Assembly (NCBI GenBank): GCA_038233815.1
Contig: JBBSVE010000013.1
Location: 1-33,553 of the forward strand
Source of the DNA: JBBSVE01 sp038233815
GTDB lineage: Bacteria; Pseudomonadota; Alphaproteobacteria; Rhodobacterales; Rhodobacteraceae
DNA length: 33,553 nt
Direction: 5' to 3'
Shown: piece by piece, positions 1 through 7,999 of the stretch
How the letters are laid out: the number at the start of each line of letters is the position of its first letter
Position numbering within the stretch: the first letter of the stretch is position 1
Notes under the pieces: model-generated
Told to the model about the DNA's origin: nothing
The model's input: only the letters and a program-made list of their open reading frames with translations
The model's database searches: none
Made by a program: the position numbers and the translations under genes

Positions 1-158
1 GCATCGCTCCAGTGTCGCCGGCGTGCGGCATCCGCGGCAGACAGAACTTCTATCTCGGGTCTGAACTTATGGTCGGCCATAAGGTCGGACGTATCACCAG
101 CCTCGAAATCAAGTCAGACGGCCCCCGCCGGAGGGATACACAGGATGTAAGGATTGTC

Positions 159-850
159 ATGTCGGATCGCGGCGCGCGCCAGAAGCTTTACCTCGGGCGT
201 CAGATGCGGCGTTTGCGCGGCAAGCTTTCGCTGACGCAGGCCTCCATGGCGGGCGACGCTACGACTTCGAGGTGCTCTCCAGCCGCTTCGGCGCGAGCTT
301 CGAGCAGGTGGCCCACCGCCTCACCACCCTGCGTCGTCCGAGCGCGCGCGGCGTCCCGTTCTTCCTGATCCGCGTCGACCGGGCGGGCAACATCTCCCAA
401 CGCTTCGGCGGCGGCGTCTTTCCGTTCGTGCGGTCCGGCGGCACCTGCCCGCGGTGGCGGCTCTCTGAGGCGTTTCGCCTGCCGGGCCGGGTCGTGATCG
501 ATCTGGCGTCGCTTCCCGACGACGAGACGTTTCTCACGATCGCGCGCACCGTGGCGCGGCGCGGGTGCGCAGATGCCGGCACAGGATCTCGTCGTGGACC
601 TCGGCACCGCAGCGCGCCATGTCGACCAGCTGATCTATGCCGACAGCCCCGTGCTCCCGAAAGCCCGGCGCGGCGGCAAGGGCGGGGATCAGGGACCGTT
701 CGCCGTGGCCCCCACCCCGATCGGGATCATCTGCCGCCTGTGCGATTGCGCGGATTGCAACTGGCGTGCGTTCCCACCCTTGAAGGGCATCCTGAGCGTC
801 AATGTCTCCGAGCGTCGGATCACGCCCTACCGGCTCGATACCGAGCGACC
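159..850 (+). pseudogene. decayed short-chain acyl-CoA regulator (XRE/ScfR family)
   Basis: Three pieces of one regulator family lie in order but in different frames. From ATG 159 the sequence reads MSDRGARQKLYLG...LRRLRG-type residues ending in LSLTQA, the start of an XRE helix-turn-helix. Near 245-260 it jumps to another frame (GRRYDFEVLSSRFGASFEQ, then RVDRAGNISQRF), which belongs to the middle and C-terminal part of the family. Near 560 the frame shifts again to DLVVDLGTAARHVDQLIYAD and PIGIICRLCDCADCNWRAF, the Cys-rich C-terminal block. Most of the HTH and roughly 100 or more following residues are missing at the first junction. No stop codon follows the last family residues (about 834-850), and the frame runs into antisense cyoD. 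Intact relatives are about 450-480 aa and control propionate or acetate metabolism. The end coordinate is approximate. Bases 1-158 upstream show no recognisable gene. Confidence 0.8.
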
Positions 851-869
851 GCCGGGCGCCGCTTCGACG

Positions 870-1337
870 TCACATCTTCATCTGCATCTCGGGATCCATC
901 GGCATCATCGAGGGGTCCATGTTGAGGTTCAGGTGATACATGATCCACATCGACCCGCCGACGACGAGGATCACGATCAGCGTCCCGAAGGCCAGCGCCA
1001 TCACGTTGTTGGTGTTGTCGGGAGAGGTGGTAAGGTGGAGGAAGAACACCAGATGCACCCCCATCTGCGCTACCGCCAGCGTGAGGAGTGCGGCGGGAAC
1101 CACCGGCCCCCACACCACACCGGTCAGCAACACCGCGAACGACGCCCCGGTCAGGACAACCGCAAGACCCAGCCCGATGACATAGGAGGTGAGGCCGGAG
1201 ACGACGTCGTCGTCGTTGTCGCGCTCCTCCCCCGGGGCGAGGTCGCCGCGCTGATGCTCGTCGCCTTTGGCATCCCGCGCGCGACGACTCTCCGTGTCCG
1301 ACGATCCGTGCCCGCCGTGCGCCGTGCTCTCCGACAT
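870..1337 (-). CDS. cyoD: cytochrome o ubiquinol oxidase subunit IV
   Basis: A 155-aa small membrane subunit of the bo3-type quinol oxidase, needed for assembly of the binuclear centre in the characterised enzyme. The first about 45 residues are charged and disordered (His, Asp, Glu, Arg). Three hydrophobic helices follow, with the family-typical GVHLVFFLHL stretch in the second and LIVILVVGGSMWIMYHLN in the third. The start ATG overlaps the cyoC stop by one base (TGATG), so the genes are translationally coupled. The tail is unusually Met-rich, with seven Met in the last 17 residues. It is the last gene of cyoABCD; no cyoE follows, and the convergent regulator pseudogene abuts its stop codon. 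Confidence 0.93.
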   Translation of the reverse strand: MSESTAHGGHGSSDTESRRARDAKGDEHQRGDLAPGEERDNDDDVVSGLTSYVIGLGLAVVLTGASFAVLLTGVVWGPVVPAALLTLAVAQMGVHLVFFLHLTTSPDNTNNVMALAFGTLIVILVVGGSMWIMYHLNLNMDPSMMPMDPEMQMKM

Positions 1338-1993
1338 CAGATCACCCCCAGAAGATAGACGACCGTAAAGACCGCGACCCAGATGATGTCGAGCGCATGC
1401 CAGAACAGGCTGAAGCACAGGTAGCGCCGCCCCATCGAGGGCGTGAAGCCCTTGAACCAGACCTGCGCCATGCTGGTGAGCAGCCACAAAAGGCCGCAAA
1501 AGACGTGGATGCCGTGGCAGCCGACCAGCATGAAGAAGGCCGACAGGAATGCTGACCGCGACGGCCCCGCGCCCGCCATCGTCATCGAGGCGAACTCGAT
1601 CACCTCGAGCGTGAGGAACGCAGCACCCAGAACGAAGGTGGCCGCCATTGCCGCCTGAAACCAGAGCTGGCTTTTCTTCGCCAGGGCCAGACCCGCAAGG
1701 CCGCAGGTGAAGCTGGAGAGGAGGAGGAGCATCGTCTCCACCGCGACATTCTGGAGGTCGAAGAGCTCCTTGCCCGTGGGCCCCCCGTCGGTCGCGTTCC
1801 GCAGCACCGCGAAGGCCGCAAAGATGGCCGAAAACATCACGATGTCGGACAGAAGGAACACCCAGAACCCGAAGCCCACTACGATGCGCTTGGAGGCGGG
1901 CCCACCCGAACCCCGGCCCGGCGCCTTCGATTCCTCGCCGCGCCCGATCCGGTAGGGATCGCGGCCCGGTGCCTCGCTTACAGCGTCGGTCAT
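1337..1993 (-). CDS. cyoC: cytochrome o ubiquinol oxidase subunit III
   Basis: A 218-aa inner-membrane subunit of the cyo quinol oxidase. After a charged N-terminal cytoplasmic stretch of about 35 residues there are five hydrophobic helices, as expected for the bo3 form, which has five where aa3 subunit III has seven. Family landmarks are GFWVFLLSDIVMFSAIFAA in helix 1, FMLVGCHGIHVFCGLLW in helix 4 and CFSLFWHALDIIWVAVF in the last helix. The ATG overlaps the cyoB stop by four bases (ATGA), and its own stop overlaps the cyoD start by one base. It carries no cofactor; in relatives it stabilises subunit I. Length and motifs agree with the family (E. coli about 204 aa). Confidence 0.95.
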   Translation of the reverse strand: MTDAVSEAPGRDPYRIGRGEESKAPGRGSGGPASKRIVVGFGFWVFLLSDIVMFSAIFAAFAVLRNATDGGPTGKELFDLQNVAVETMLLLLSSFTCGLAGLALAKKSQLWFQAAMAATFVLGAAFLTLEVIEFASMTMAGAGPSRSAFLSAFFMLVGCHGIHVFCGLLWLLTSMAQVWFKGFTPSMGRRYLCFSLFWHALDIIWVAVFTVVYLLGVI

Positions 1994-3993
1994 GCCGTCT
2001 CCACCCGTTGCCGCAACCGTTCGGCGCGCTGGGAGCGGACATCCGTCTCGATCCGCACGACCTCGTCGCGGCCGATCTCATACTCCATCTTGTCGCGCCA
2101 CGCGAAGACCACGAAGGTCGCGAACGCGCCAATGAGGCCCACGACCACCATCCACCAGATGTGCCAAATCATCGCGAACCCGGTGACCGTGGCGAAGAAG
2201 GCGGTGACCACGCCGGTCGGGCTGTTCCGGGGCATCTCGATCGCCTCGTAGTCGGGCGCATCGGGCATCGTTCCCTCCTTCAGGACGGATTGCTTGGTGT
2301 CCCAGTAGACCTCCAGCCCGGTCACGTCGGGCAGCACGGCAAAATTGTAAGCCGGCGGCGGCGAGGTTGTGATCCATTCCAGCGTGCGCCCATCCCACGG
2401 ATCGCCCGTGGTGTCCGCCAGCGCCTCCCGGTCCCGGATGGAGACGTAGATCTGCACTATCTGGCAGACGATCCCCAGAAGGATCAGAAACGCCCCCCCC
2501 GCCGCCACGATCAGCCAGGGTTGCCATCCGGGCACGTCATAATGCTGCATCCGGCGGGTCATCCCCTCCAACCCCAGGAAATACAGCGGCATGAAGGCCA
2601 CGTAGAAGCCGATGGTCCAGAACCAGAAGGCGCGCACCCCCCAGGCCCGGTCGAGCTTGAAGCCGAAGGCCTTGGGGAACCAGTAGGTGTAGCCCGCGAA
2701 CGCACCGAAGAGCACCCCGCCGATGACGACATTGTGGAAGTGCGCCACGAGGAACAGGCTGTTGTGGAGCACGAAGTCCGCTGGCGGCACGGCCAGCAGC
2801 ACGCCCGTCATGCCGCCGATCACGAAGGTCACCATGAAGGACAGCGCCCAGAGCATCGGCGGCTCGAACCGCACCGATCCTCCGAACATGGTGAAGAGCC
2901 AGTTGAAGACCTTCACCCCCGTCGGCACCGCGATGATCATCGTCATGAGGCCGAAGAAGGCGTTTACGTCCGCCCCTGCCCCCATGGTAAAGAAATGGTG
3001 CAGCCAGACCATGAAGGACAGGATGCAGATCGCCATCGTCGCAATCACCATCGACCGGTAGCCGAACAGGGGTTTGCCGGAAAAGGTGGAAATGATCTCC
3101 GAGAATACGCCGAAGGCGGGCAGGATCAGGATGTAGACCTCCGGATGCCCCCAGGCCCAGATGAGGTTCATGAACATCATCATGTTGCCGCCACCGTCGT
3201 TGGTGAAGAAGTGAAAGCCCAGATACCGGTCCAGCGTCAGCATGGCGAGCGTCGCGGTCAGGATCGGGAACGCCGCAACGATCAGCAGGTTGGCGGCGAG
3301 GGCCGTCCAGCAGAACATCGGCATCCGCGTGTAGTTCATCCCCGGCGCGCGCATCTTCAGGATCGTGGTCAGCAGGTTGATCCCCGATATCAGCGTCCCC
3401 ACGCCGGAGATCTGGATCCCCCAGAGGTAATAGTCGACACCGACGTCGGGTGAGAATTTCAGCTCCGACAGCGGCGGATAGGGCAGCCATCCGGTGCGCG
3501 CGAACGATCCGACGACGAGGCTGATGTTGATCAGCAGCACCCCCGAGGCGGTGAGCCAGAAGCCCACCGAGTTGAAGGTCGGAAAGGCCACGTCGCGGAC
3601 GCCGAGCTGCAATGGCAACACAAAGTTCATCAGCCCGACCATGAAGGTCATCGCCACGAAGAAGATCATGATCGTGCCGTGGGCGGAAAAGATCTGATCG
3701 TAATGCTCGGGCGTCAGATAGCCGCCGGACTGGAACGCCAGCGCCTGCTGCGACCGCATCAGGATCGCGTCAGAGAACCCGCGCAGCAGCATGACCAGAG
3801 CGAGCGCGCAATACATCACGCCGATCCGCTTGTGATCGACGGAGGTGATCCATTCCCGCCAGAGATAGGGAAACCAGCCCTTGACCAGCACCAGCGTCGA
3901 CACGCCGAGGATGGTGAGGATTACGATCGCCGCTGCGATCATCGGGATCGGCTCGCCGAAGGGGATGGCGTTCCATGTGAGCCTGCCGAACAT
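1990..3993 (-). CDS. cyoB: cytochrome o ubiquinol oxidase subunit I
   Basis: A 667-aa catalytic haem-copper subunit that oxidises ubiquinol, reduces O2 to water and pumps protons. It aligns along its length with E. coli CyoB as I remember it. The quinone-site residues are present in LLRGFSDAILMRSQQ and in HGTIMIFF. The CuB and crosslink motif is GHPEVYI, with the pump glutamate. The CuB histidine pair is in VWLHHFFT, and the haem ligands are in FHNVVIGG. D-channel residues are visible in GVRDVAFP. The N-terminus FGRLTWNAIPFGEPI is typical of the quinol-oxidase rather than the cytochrome c oxidase branch. It follows cyoA after a 3-base gap and overlaps cyoC by four bases. Nothing is missing, so the enzyme should be functional if haem and copper are supplied. 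Confidence 0.97.
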   Translation of the reverse strand: MFGRLTWNAIPFGEPIPMIAAAIVILTILGVSTLVLVKGWFPYLWREWITSVDHKRIGVMYCALALVMLLRGFSDAILMRSQQALAFQSGGYLTPEHYDQIFSAHGTIMIFFVAMTFMVGLMNFVLPLQLGVRDVAFPTFNSVGFWLTASGVLLINISLVVGSFARTGWLPYPPLSELKFSPDVGVDYYLWGIQISGVGTLISGINLLTTILKMRAPGMNYTRMPMFCWTALAANLLIVAAFPILTATLAMLTLDRYLGFHFFTNDGGGNMMMFMNLIWAWGHPEVYILILPAFGVFSEIISTFSGKPLFGYRSMVIATMAICILSFMVWLHHFFTMGAGADVNAFFGLMTMIIAVPTGVKVFNWLFTMFGGSVRFEPPMLWALSFMVTFVIGGMTGVLLAVPPADFVLHNSLFLVAHFHNVVIGGVLFGAFAGYTYWFPKAFGFKLDRAWGVRAFWFWTIGFYVAFMPLYFLGLEGMTRRMQHYDVPGWQPWLIVAAGGAFLILLGIVCQIVQIYVSIRDREALADTTGDPWDGRTLEWITTSPPPAYNFAVLPDVTGLEVYWDTKQSVLKEGTMPDAPDYEAIEMPRNSPTGVVTAFFATVTGFAMIWHIWWMVVVGLIGAFATFVVFAWRDKMEYEIGRDEVVRIETDVRSQRAERLRQRVETA

Positions 3994-3996
3994 CGC

Positions 3997-4923
3997 TCAG
4001 TTCCTTCCCGAAGTCTTGACAGAGCCCGTATCGCCCGGCTCCCGTTCCGGCGCATCGGGGGCGGTGCGCGTCACGATGCGCCGGAAAAGCCCGTCCTCAA
4101 CGCTGCCGTAGGTCACCGGCGCGTCCTTGATGCTGGCTTTCAGAAGCCCCTTGTAGGCCGCTTCGTCCAGCGGTCGCCCGCCCGCCGCAACCTTCGCCAC
4201 CCACGCATCGAAATCGGCCATGGGCACCGCGCGGACCGGGAAGTTCATGTCCGCAAACCCCGCCCCGCTGTAGTGCGAGGCGAGACCGCGGAACGTGCCG
4301 GGATCGTCCGCCATCAGGTGAAGCTGCGTCTCCATCCCGTTCATCGAATAGATCATCGAGCCGAGCTGCGGAATGAAGAAGGCGGTCATAACCGTGGCCG
4401 AGGTGATGTGGAAATTGAGCGGAACACCCGCCGGGACCACCAGCTCGTTCAGCGCCGCCACCTTGCGGTCCGGATAGATGAAGAGCCATTTCCAGTCGAG
4501 CGAGACGACCTCGATCTCCAGCGGTGTGACCTTGCCGTCGAGCGGCCGGTAGGGGTCGAGCTTGTGCGCGCCGACGTAGGTGATGCCACCGAGGAACAGG
4601 ATGACGAGGAACGGGATCGACCAGACCACCAGCTCCACCTTGCCCGAATAGGTCCAGTCCGGGCGCCTGCGCGCCTTGGTATTTCCGGCCCGGAACCACC
4701 AGGCGAAAGCGACCGTGGCCAGCAAGGTCGGAACCACGATGGCCAGCATGATGACGAGCGAGGTCAGCAGGATCGTCCGCTCGGCCGACGCGATTGGCCC
4801 TGCCGGGTTCAGGACGCCCGAGCAACCGGCGGGCAGGATCGCCAGACCAAGGATGGCCAGCCGGACAACACGGCTGCCGATGGCAGGGCCAACGCGGGAT
4901 GCATTTTCAGTGGTTCTGGGCAC
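3997..4923 (-). CDS. cyoA: cytochrome o ubiquinol oxidase subunit II (lipoprotein)
   Basis: Subunit II of the quinol oxidase, 308 aa from a GTG start at 4923. With this start a 34-residue signal ends in a lipobox-like LPAGC (Cys34), and the mature protein begins CSGVLNPAGP like E. coli CyoA. An upstream in-frame ATG at 5016 would leave about 64 residues before that Cys, so I prefer the GTG, which has GGTGGA upstream. Two membrane helices follow (about 52-77 and 97-117), then a periplasmic cupredoxin domain with LDWKWLFIYP and FFIPQLGSMIYSMNGM. The Cys/His/Met ligands of a CuA centre are absent, which marks a quinol rather than cytochrome c oxidase. It is the first gene of the cyo operon, 147 bp after the EEP gene. 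Confidence 0.93.
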   Translation of the reverse strand: MPRTTENASRVGPAIGSRVVRLAILGLAILPAGCSGVLNPAGPIASAERTILLTSLVIMLAIVVPTLLATVAFAWWFRAGNTKARRRPDWTYSGKVELVVWSIPFLVILFLGGITYVGAHKLDPYRPLDGKVTPLEIEVVSLDWKWLFIYPDRKVAALNELVVPAGVPLNFHITSATVMTAFFIPQLGSMIYSMNGMETQLHLMADDPGTFRGLASHYSGAGFADMNFPVRAVPMADFDAWVAKVAAGGRPLDEAAYKGLLKASIKDAPVTYGSVEDGLFRRIVTRTAPDAPEREPGDTGSVKTSGRN

Positions 4924-5006
4924 GAGGGATATCCACCATTCCGTGGGTTGGGATCTAGGCGTAAACGCGCCCTTGCACAGCACTGACGGAAAAGATCTCT
5001 CGCGAC

Positions 5007-5036
5007 ATAACGGCACCGATCCTCGGGCATGGTCAA
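5007..5036 (-). promoter_or_regulatory. candidate sigma70-like promoter of cyoABCD
   Basis: On the minus strand, TTGACC (5036-5031) is followed after 18 bases by CGTTAT (5012-5007), about 85 bases upstream of the chosen cyoA GTG. The placement in the only sizeable gap of this gene block supports it. The -10 box is a weak match, and read-through from the upstream EEP gene remains possible. Confidence 0.35.
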
Positions 5037-5070
5037 CCCCCGCGCTGTTCGCTCCGGGATGTGCATCCGT

Positions 5071-5763
5071 TCAGCACAGGGTGCGCAGCCGGATCGGCAG
5101 ATGGTCCGATGCGCGGCGCGCAAAATCGGGCGGGATCGTCTCCACCTCCGCGTGGCCGGTGTCGGGGCCGAGCAGAAACCGGTCGAGCTGGAAGATCGGG
5201 CGGGCGGCGTGAAAGCTCGGTCCCGGCGTCATCATCCGCCAGCCGGGCCGCAGCATGAGGGTGTCCCGGCCCGTGCGCCATTCGTTCAGATCGCCGCCTA
5301 GGATTGCGGGCCCGCCCAGACGCACCGCCTCCGTCACGGCGCGGTCGACCTGCCGGATGCGGTCGCCATGGCGCAGACCCAGATGCAGCCCGCCCACCGT
5401 CACCGCCCCGAACGGCCCCAGGATCCGCGCGAGGATCGCCCCCCGCGGCTCCGTCCCCGGCAGGTCGAGCGCCGTGATATGCGTGGCCGACACGCCATAC
5501 CGCAGCAGGATCGCGTTGCCGTGATGCCCGATCGAGGGCGTCGACGGGTCAGGGTCGAGAGAGTGCCAGCCCGCCGCGTCCAGCAGGGCCGGTGGCAGGG
5601 CCGCGTGCCGGGGCGGCAGGCGCTTGTCGGCCTCCTGCAACAGCACGACATCCGCGCCGAGGCCCCCAAGAACCGCCAGAACCCGCACCGGATCGCGCCG
5701 CCAGTCGAGGCCCACGGCCTTGCGGACGTTCCAGCTCACGATGCAGAGCGGCGGGCGGCTCAC
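5071..5763 (-). CDS. endonuclease/exonuclease/phosphatase (EEP) family protein
   Basis: A 230-aa member of the EEP superfamily (DNase I / exonuclease III / phosphoesterase fold), cutting phosphodiester or phosphomonoester bonds with a divalent metal. The conserved blocks are in order: CIVSWNVRKA near the N-terminus, VVLLQEAD with the metal-binding Glu, GLHLGLRHGDR, GDLNEW with the catalytic Asp and Asn, and SDHLPI with the terminal Asp-His. I chose GTG at 5763, which overlaps the stop of the upstream phospholipase D gene by four bases (GTGA). It gives the usual short lead into the first motif, whereas the longer open frame adds 47 low-complexity residues. No signal peptide or membrane segment is visible. 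The substrate cannot be told from sequence. E. coli ybhP next to clsB is a similar pairing. Confidence 0.88.
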   Translation of the reverse strand: MSRPPLCIVSWNVRKAVGLDWRRDPVRVLAVLGGLGADVVLLQEADKRLPPRHAALPPALLDAAGWHSLDPDPSTPSIGHHGNAILLRYGVSATHITALDLPGTEPRGAILARILGPFGAVTVGGLHLGLRHGDRIRQVDRAVTEAVRLGGPAILGGDLNEWRTGRDTLMLRPGWRMMTPGPSFHAARPIFQLDRFLLGPDTGHAEVETIPPDFARRASDHLPIRLRTLC

Positions 5764-7355
5764 AGCAGCCACTCCACGGGGAGAAGCCCGATCACCGCCA
5801 GCGCCACCCGTCGCGGCAGCGTGGCGCCCGGCTCGTGCGTAAGCTTCGTGCCGTCGGACGGGTCGATCCAGACCAGCTTGCGTCCTTCCAGCCGGACCCG
5901 CCATGCCTGTCCCAGAAGATCGCCCTCGAACGATCCCGCAAGCACGCCCGCCATGCGCGGGCTGTCGATCAGCAACCCCATCTCGGTGTTGAGCGTGGCC
6001 GAGCGTGGGTCGAAGTTGAACGAGCCCACGAACACGCGCCGCCCGTCGACCGCGAAGGTCTTGGCATGAAGCGACGCCCCCGACGATCCGATCGAGCCCA
6101 GCAGCCGTTTGGGCGTATCGGGGGCCGCGATCGGCCGCATCTCGTGGAGTTCCACGCCCGACTGCAGCATCCTCTTTCTCCAGCGCGCATAGCCCGCATG
6201 GACCGGCAGCACCGAGGTCGCGTCAAGCGAGTTCGTGAGGATCCGCACTGCAATGCCGTGATGGATCATCGCGGCGAACGCATCCACCCCCGCCTTGCCG
6301 GGCACGAAATAGGGCGAGATCCCGTCGAACCGTGTATGCACGCGTCCCAGCGCATCGGCCAGACGAGAGGTCAGGAGCGCCTTTCGGGGCACCGGACCGC
6401 CGCCCTTGCCGGGATCGTCGCTGACCAGCACGGCGTCGGTCCATTCCAGATCCGGCGCGCCCCCGACCAGCGCCTGCGCCACCGGCGAGGTGTCGAGGAC
6501 GCGGCGGTAGGCATCAAACTCCGGCTCGGTCCGCAGGGCCGCCAGACGCGTCGCGACAGCATCCGCCCCCTCCGGCATGGGTCCGAGCACGGGGCCTGCC
6601 GGAAACGCGGCGGGCGCGGCCCAGTAAAGATCGAAATCCGCCGTGACGGACGGCAGGACCGCCCCCACCGCCAGCACGTCGAGATCGATGTAAAGCGCCA
6701 TCGGCCCGATCGCGAAATACTCGTCGCCAACGTTGCGCCCGCCGATCACGGTCGCGAGCCCGTCCACCGTGAAAGACTTGTTGTGCATCCGCCGGTTCAG
6801 CCGGAGGAAATCGAAAAGGTAGCATAGCCCCTTCGCGTGCCGGAGCTGGAACGGGTTCCAGAGCCGCACCTCGATCATCGGATGCCGGTCGAGCGCAGCC
6901 ACCATCGCGTCGAGGCCCGGGATCCCGTTGTCGTCGAGCAGGAGCCGCACCCGCACGTCCCGGTCCGCCGCGCGCCTCAGCGCGTCGATAAGAAGCGTGC
7001 CGGTCAGATCGCCCTGCCAGATGTAGTAGCGCGCATCGATCGAGCGGGTGGCCGCATCGGCCAGCACCATCCGCACCGCGAACGCATCGGCACCGTTCCG
7101 CAGCGTCGCGATCCCGGTCTGCGTGGCGCCTGCGTGACGCGCAAAGGCGGCAGCGAGCGGCCCGTCACCGGGTGGCGGCAGCGCGCCCGACCGGATGCGG
7201 GCGCCTGCCGTCGGCACCGGAAACAGCGCCCGCGCCGCGACAATCAGGAAAGCCGCAAGAAGAACGAATGCGCCCAGAGCCTTGAGGGCCACGATCAGAA
7301 TGGCGATGTTCCGTCCTCCCCCACCACCGGCCCTGCGATGGCGTCCGGGTAGCAT
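5760..7355 (-). CDS. phospholipase D family protein, ClsC-like cardiolipin synthase
   Basis: A 531-aa protein with one N-terminal membrane helix (about residues 17-45) and two phospholipase D catalytic motifs. The first is HNKSFTVDG, followed by GGRNVGDEYF; the second is HAKTFAVDG, followed by GSFNFDPRS. These resemble E. coli ClsC (YmdC), which makes cardiolipin from phosphatidylglycerol and phosphatidylethanolamine. ARYYIWQGDLTG near residue 110 is the usual start of the first PLD domain. It lies 34 bases after the Sco1 gene, and its stop overlaps the GTG of the EEP gene, so the two should be made together. ATG 7355 is the only ATG ahead of the membrane helix but has just a weak GGGG upstream, so a slightly shorter form is possible. 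Other PLD reactions are not excluded. Confidence 0.88.
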   Translation of the reverse strand: MLPGRHRRAGGGGGRNIAILIVALKALGAFVLLAAFLIVAARALFPVPTAGARIRSGALPPPGDGPLAAAFARHAGATQTGIATLRNGADAFAVRMVLADAATRSIDARYYIWQGDLTGTLLIDALRRAADRDVRVRLLLDDNGIPGLDAMVAALDRHPMIEVRLWNPFQLRHAKGLCYLFDFLRLNRRMHNKSFTVDGLATVIGGRNVGDEYFAIGPMALYIDLDVLAVGAVLPSVTADFDLYWAAPAAFPAGPVLGPMPEGADAVATRLAALRTEPEFDAYRRVLDTSPVAQALVGGAPDLEWTDAVLVSDDPGKGGGPVPRKALLTSRLADALGRVHTRFDGISPYFVPGKAGVDAFAAMIHHGIAVRILTNSLDATSVLPVHAGYARWRKRMLQSGVELHEMRPIAAPDTPKRLLGSIGSSGASLHAKTFAVDGRRVFVGSFNFDPRSATLNTEMGLLIDSPRMAGVLAGSFEGDLLGQAWRVRLEGRKLVWIDPSDGTKLTHEPGATLPRRVALAVIGLLPVEWLL

Positions 7356-7389
7356 CCCCGGCCGCCGGAATGAAGGGCCGGCTGCGGGG

Positions 7390-7986
7390 TCAGGAGGCCA
7401 GCAGCCGCCGGATCTTCTCGATCACGCGGGTGGTATCCTCCTGATAGCCGATCGGTTCGAACAGTCGGCCATTGCGGTCGAAGAGGAGGACGTTGGCGGA
7501 ATGGTCCATCGTGTAGCCGCCACCCTCCAGCGGCACCTTCTTGGCATAGGTGCGGAAGGCCTTGACGGCCTTGGCCACCTCCTCCGGCGTGCCGGTGACG
7601 CCGGTGACGCCGGTCACGCCGGGCACCCATCCGACATAGGCGGCAAGCAGCGGCGCCGTGTCGCGCTCCGGGTCGACCGTCACGAAGAAAACGCGGAGCG
7701 TCTCGCCATCCTTGGCCAGCGTCTCCTGCCAGCCGGAAATGTCGGCCAGCGTGGTCGGGCAGACGTCCGGGCAATGGGTGAAGCCGAAGAACACCGCCGA
7801 GGGCTGGCCCTTCAGCGAGGCCTGCGTGAACGGCGTCCCGTCCGTCGTCGTCAATTGGTAGTCGCCGCGTCCCAAAGTGTCCGCGACCTGTTCCTTCACC
7901 CCGACCCCCAGCGCCTTCCACGCCCCGAACCCCACCAGAGCCAGCGCGGCCAAGACCCAGAGAACCACCGTCAGCTTGCGTTGCAT
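7390..7986 (-). CDS. Sco1/SenC/PrrC family copper chaperone
   Basis: A 198-aa membrane-anchored thioredoxin-fold protein that delivers copper to, or keeps reduced the copper site of, terminal oxidases. One N-terminal helix (about 6-26) anchors it, with the domain in the periplasm. The CPDVCP copper/redox motif has Cys72 and Cys76, and the third ligand is His162 in TMDHSAN. TVDPERDT is also characteristic. I chose ATG 7986 because AGGA sits six bases upstream; ATG 7992 directly abuts that AGGA. It begins a few bases after the YcnI-PCu(A)C stop, so the two are one transcription unit. The loop that normally reads GLTGT is here GVTGVTGVTGT, encoded by three 9-bp repeats. Confidence 0.94.
   Translation of the reverse strand: MQRKLTVVLWVLAALALVGFGAWKALGVGVKEQVADTLGRGDYQLTTTDGTPFTQASLKGQPSAVFFGFTHCPDVCPTTLADISGWQETLAKDGETLRVFFVTVDPERDTAPLLAAYVGWVPGVTGVTGVTGTPEEVAKAVKAFRTYAKKVPLEGGGYTMDHSANVLLFDRNGRLFEPIGYQEDTTRVIEKIRRLLAS
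7591..7617 (-). repeat. three 9-bp in-frame repeats inside the Sco1 gene
   Basis: Two identical gccggtgac units are followed by one copy with a single change (gccggtcac). On the coding strand they give Val-Thr-Gly three times. The frame is kept. Confidence 0.85.
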
Positions 7987-7999
7987 CGTCATTCCTGCC

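Noticed and set aside
41..60. Sequence encoding RQNFYLG resembling RQKLYLG of the regulator start at about 177-197
   Set aside because: The match is about 18 bases with several mismatches and ends abruptly; too short to claim a duplicated gene start.
1969..3453. Long plus-strand open frame of 494 codons opposite cyoB
   Set aside because: It is rich in His, Arg, Pro, Gly and Asp, with no family motif, and mirrors the highly conserved cyoB; a by-product of high GC.
4924..5016. cyoA start at ATG 5016
   Set aside because: It places about 64 residues before the lipobox Cys, too long for a lipoprotein signal, and overlaps the promoter candidate; GTG 4923 fits better.
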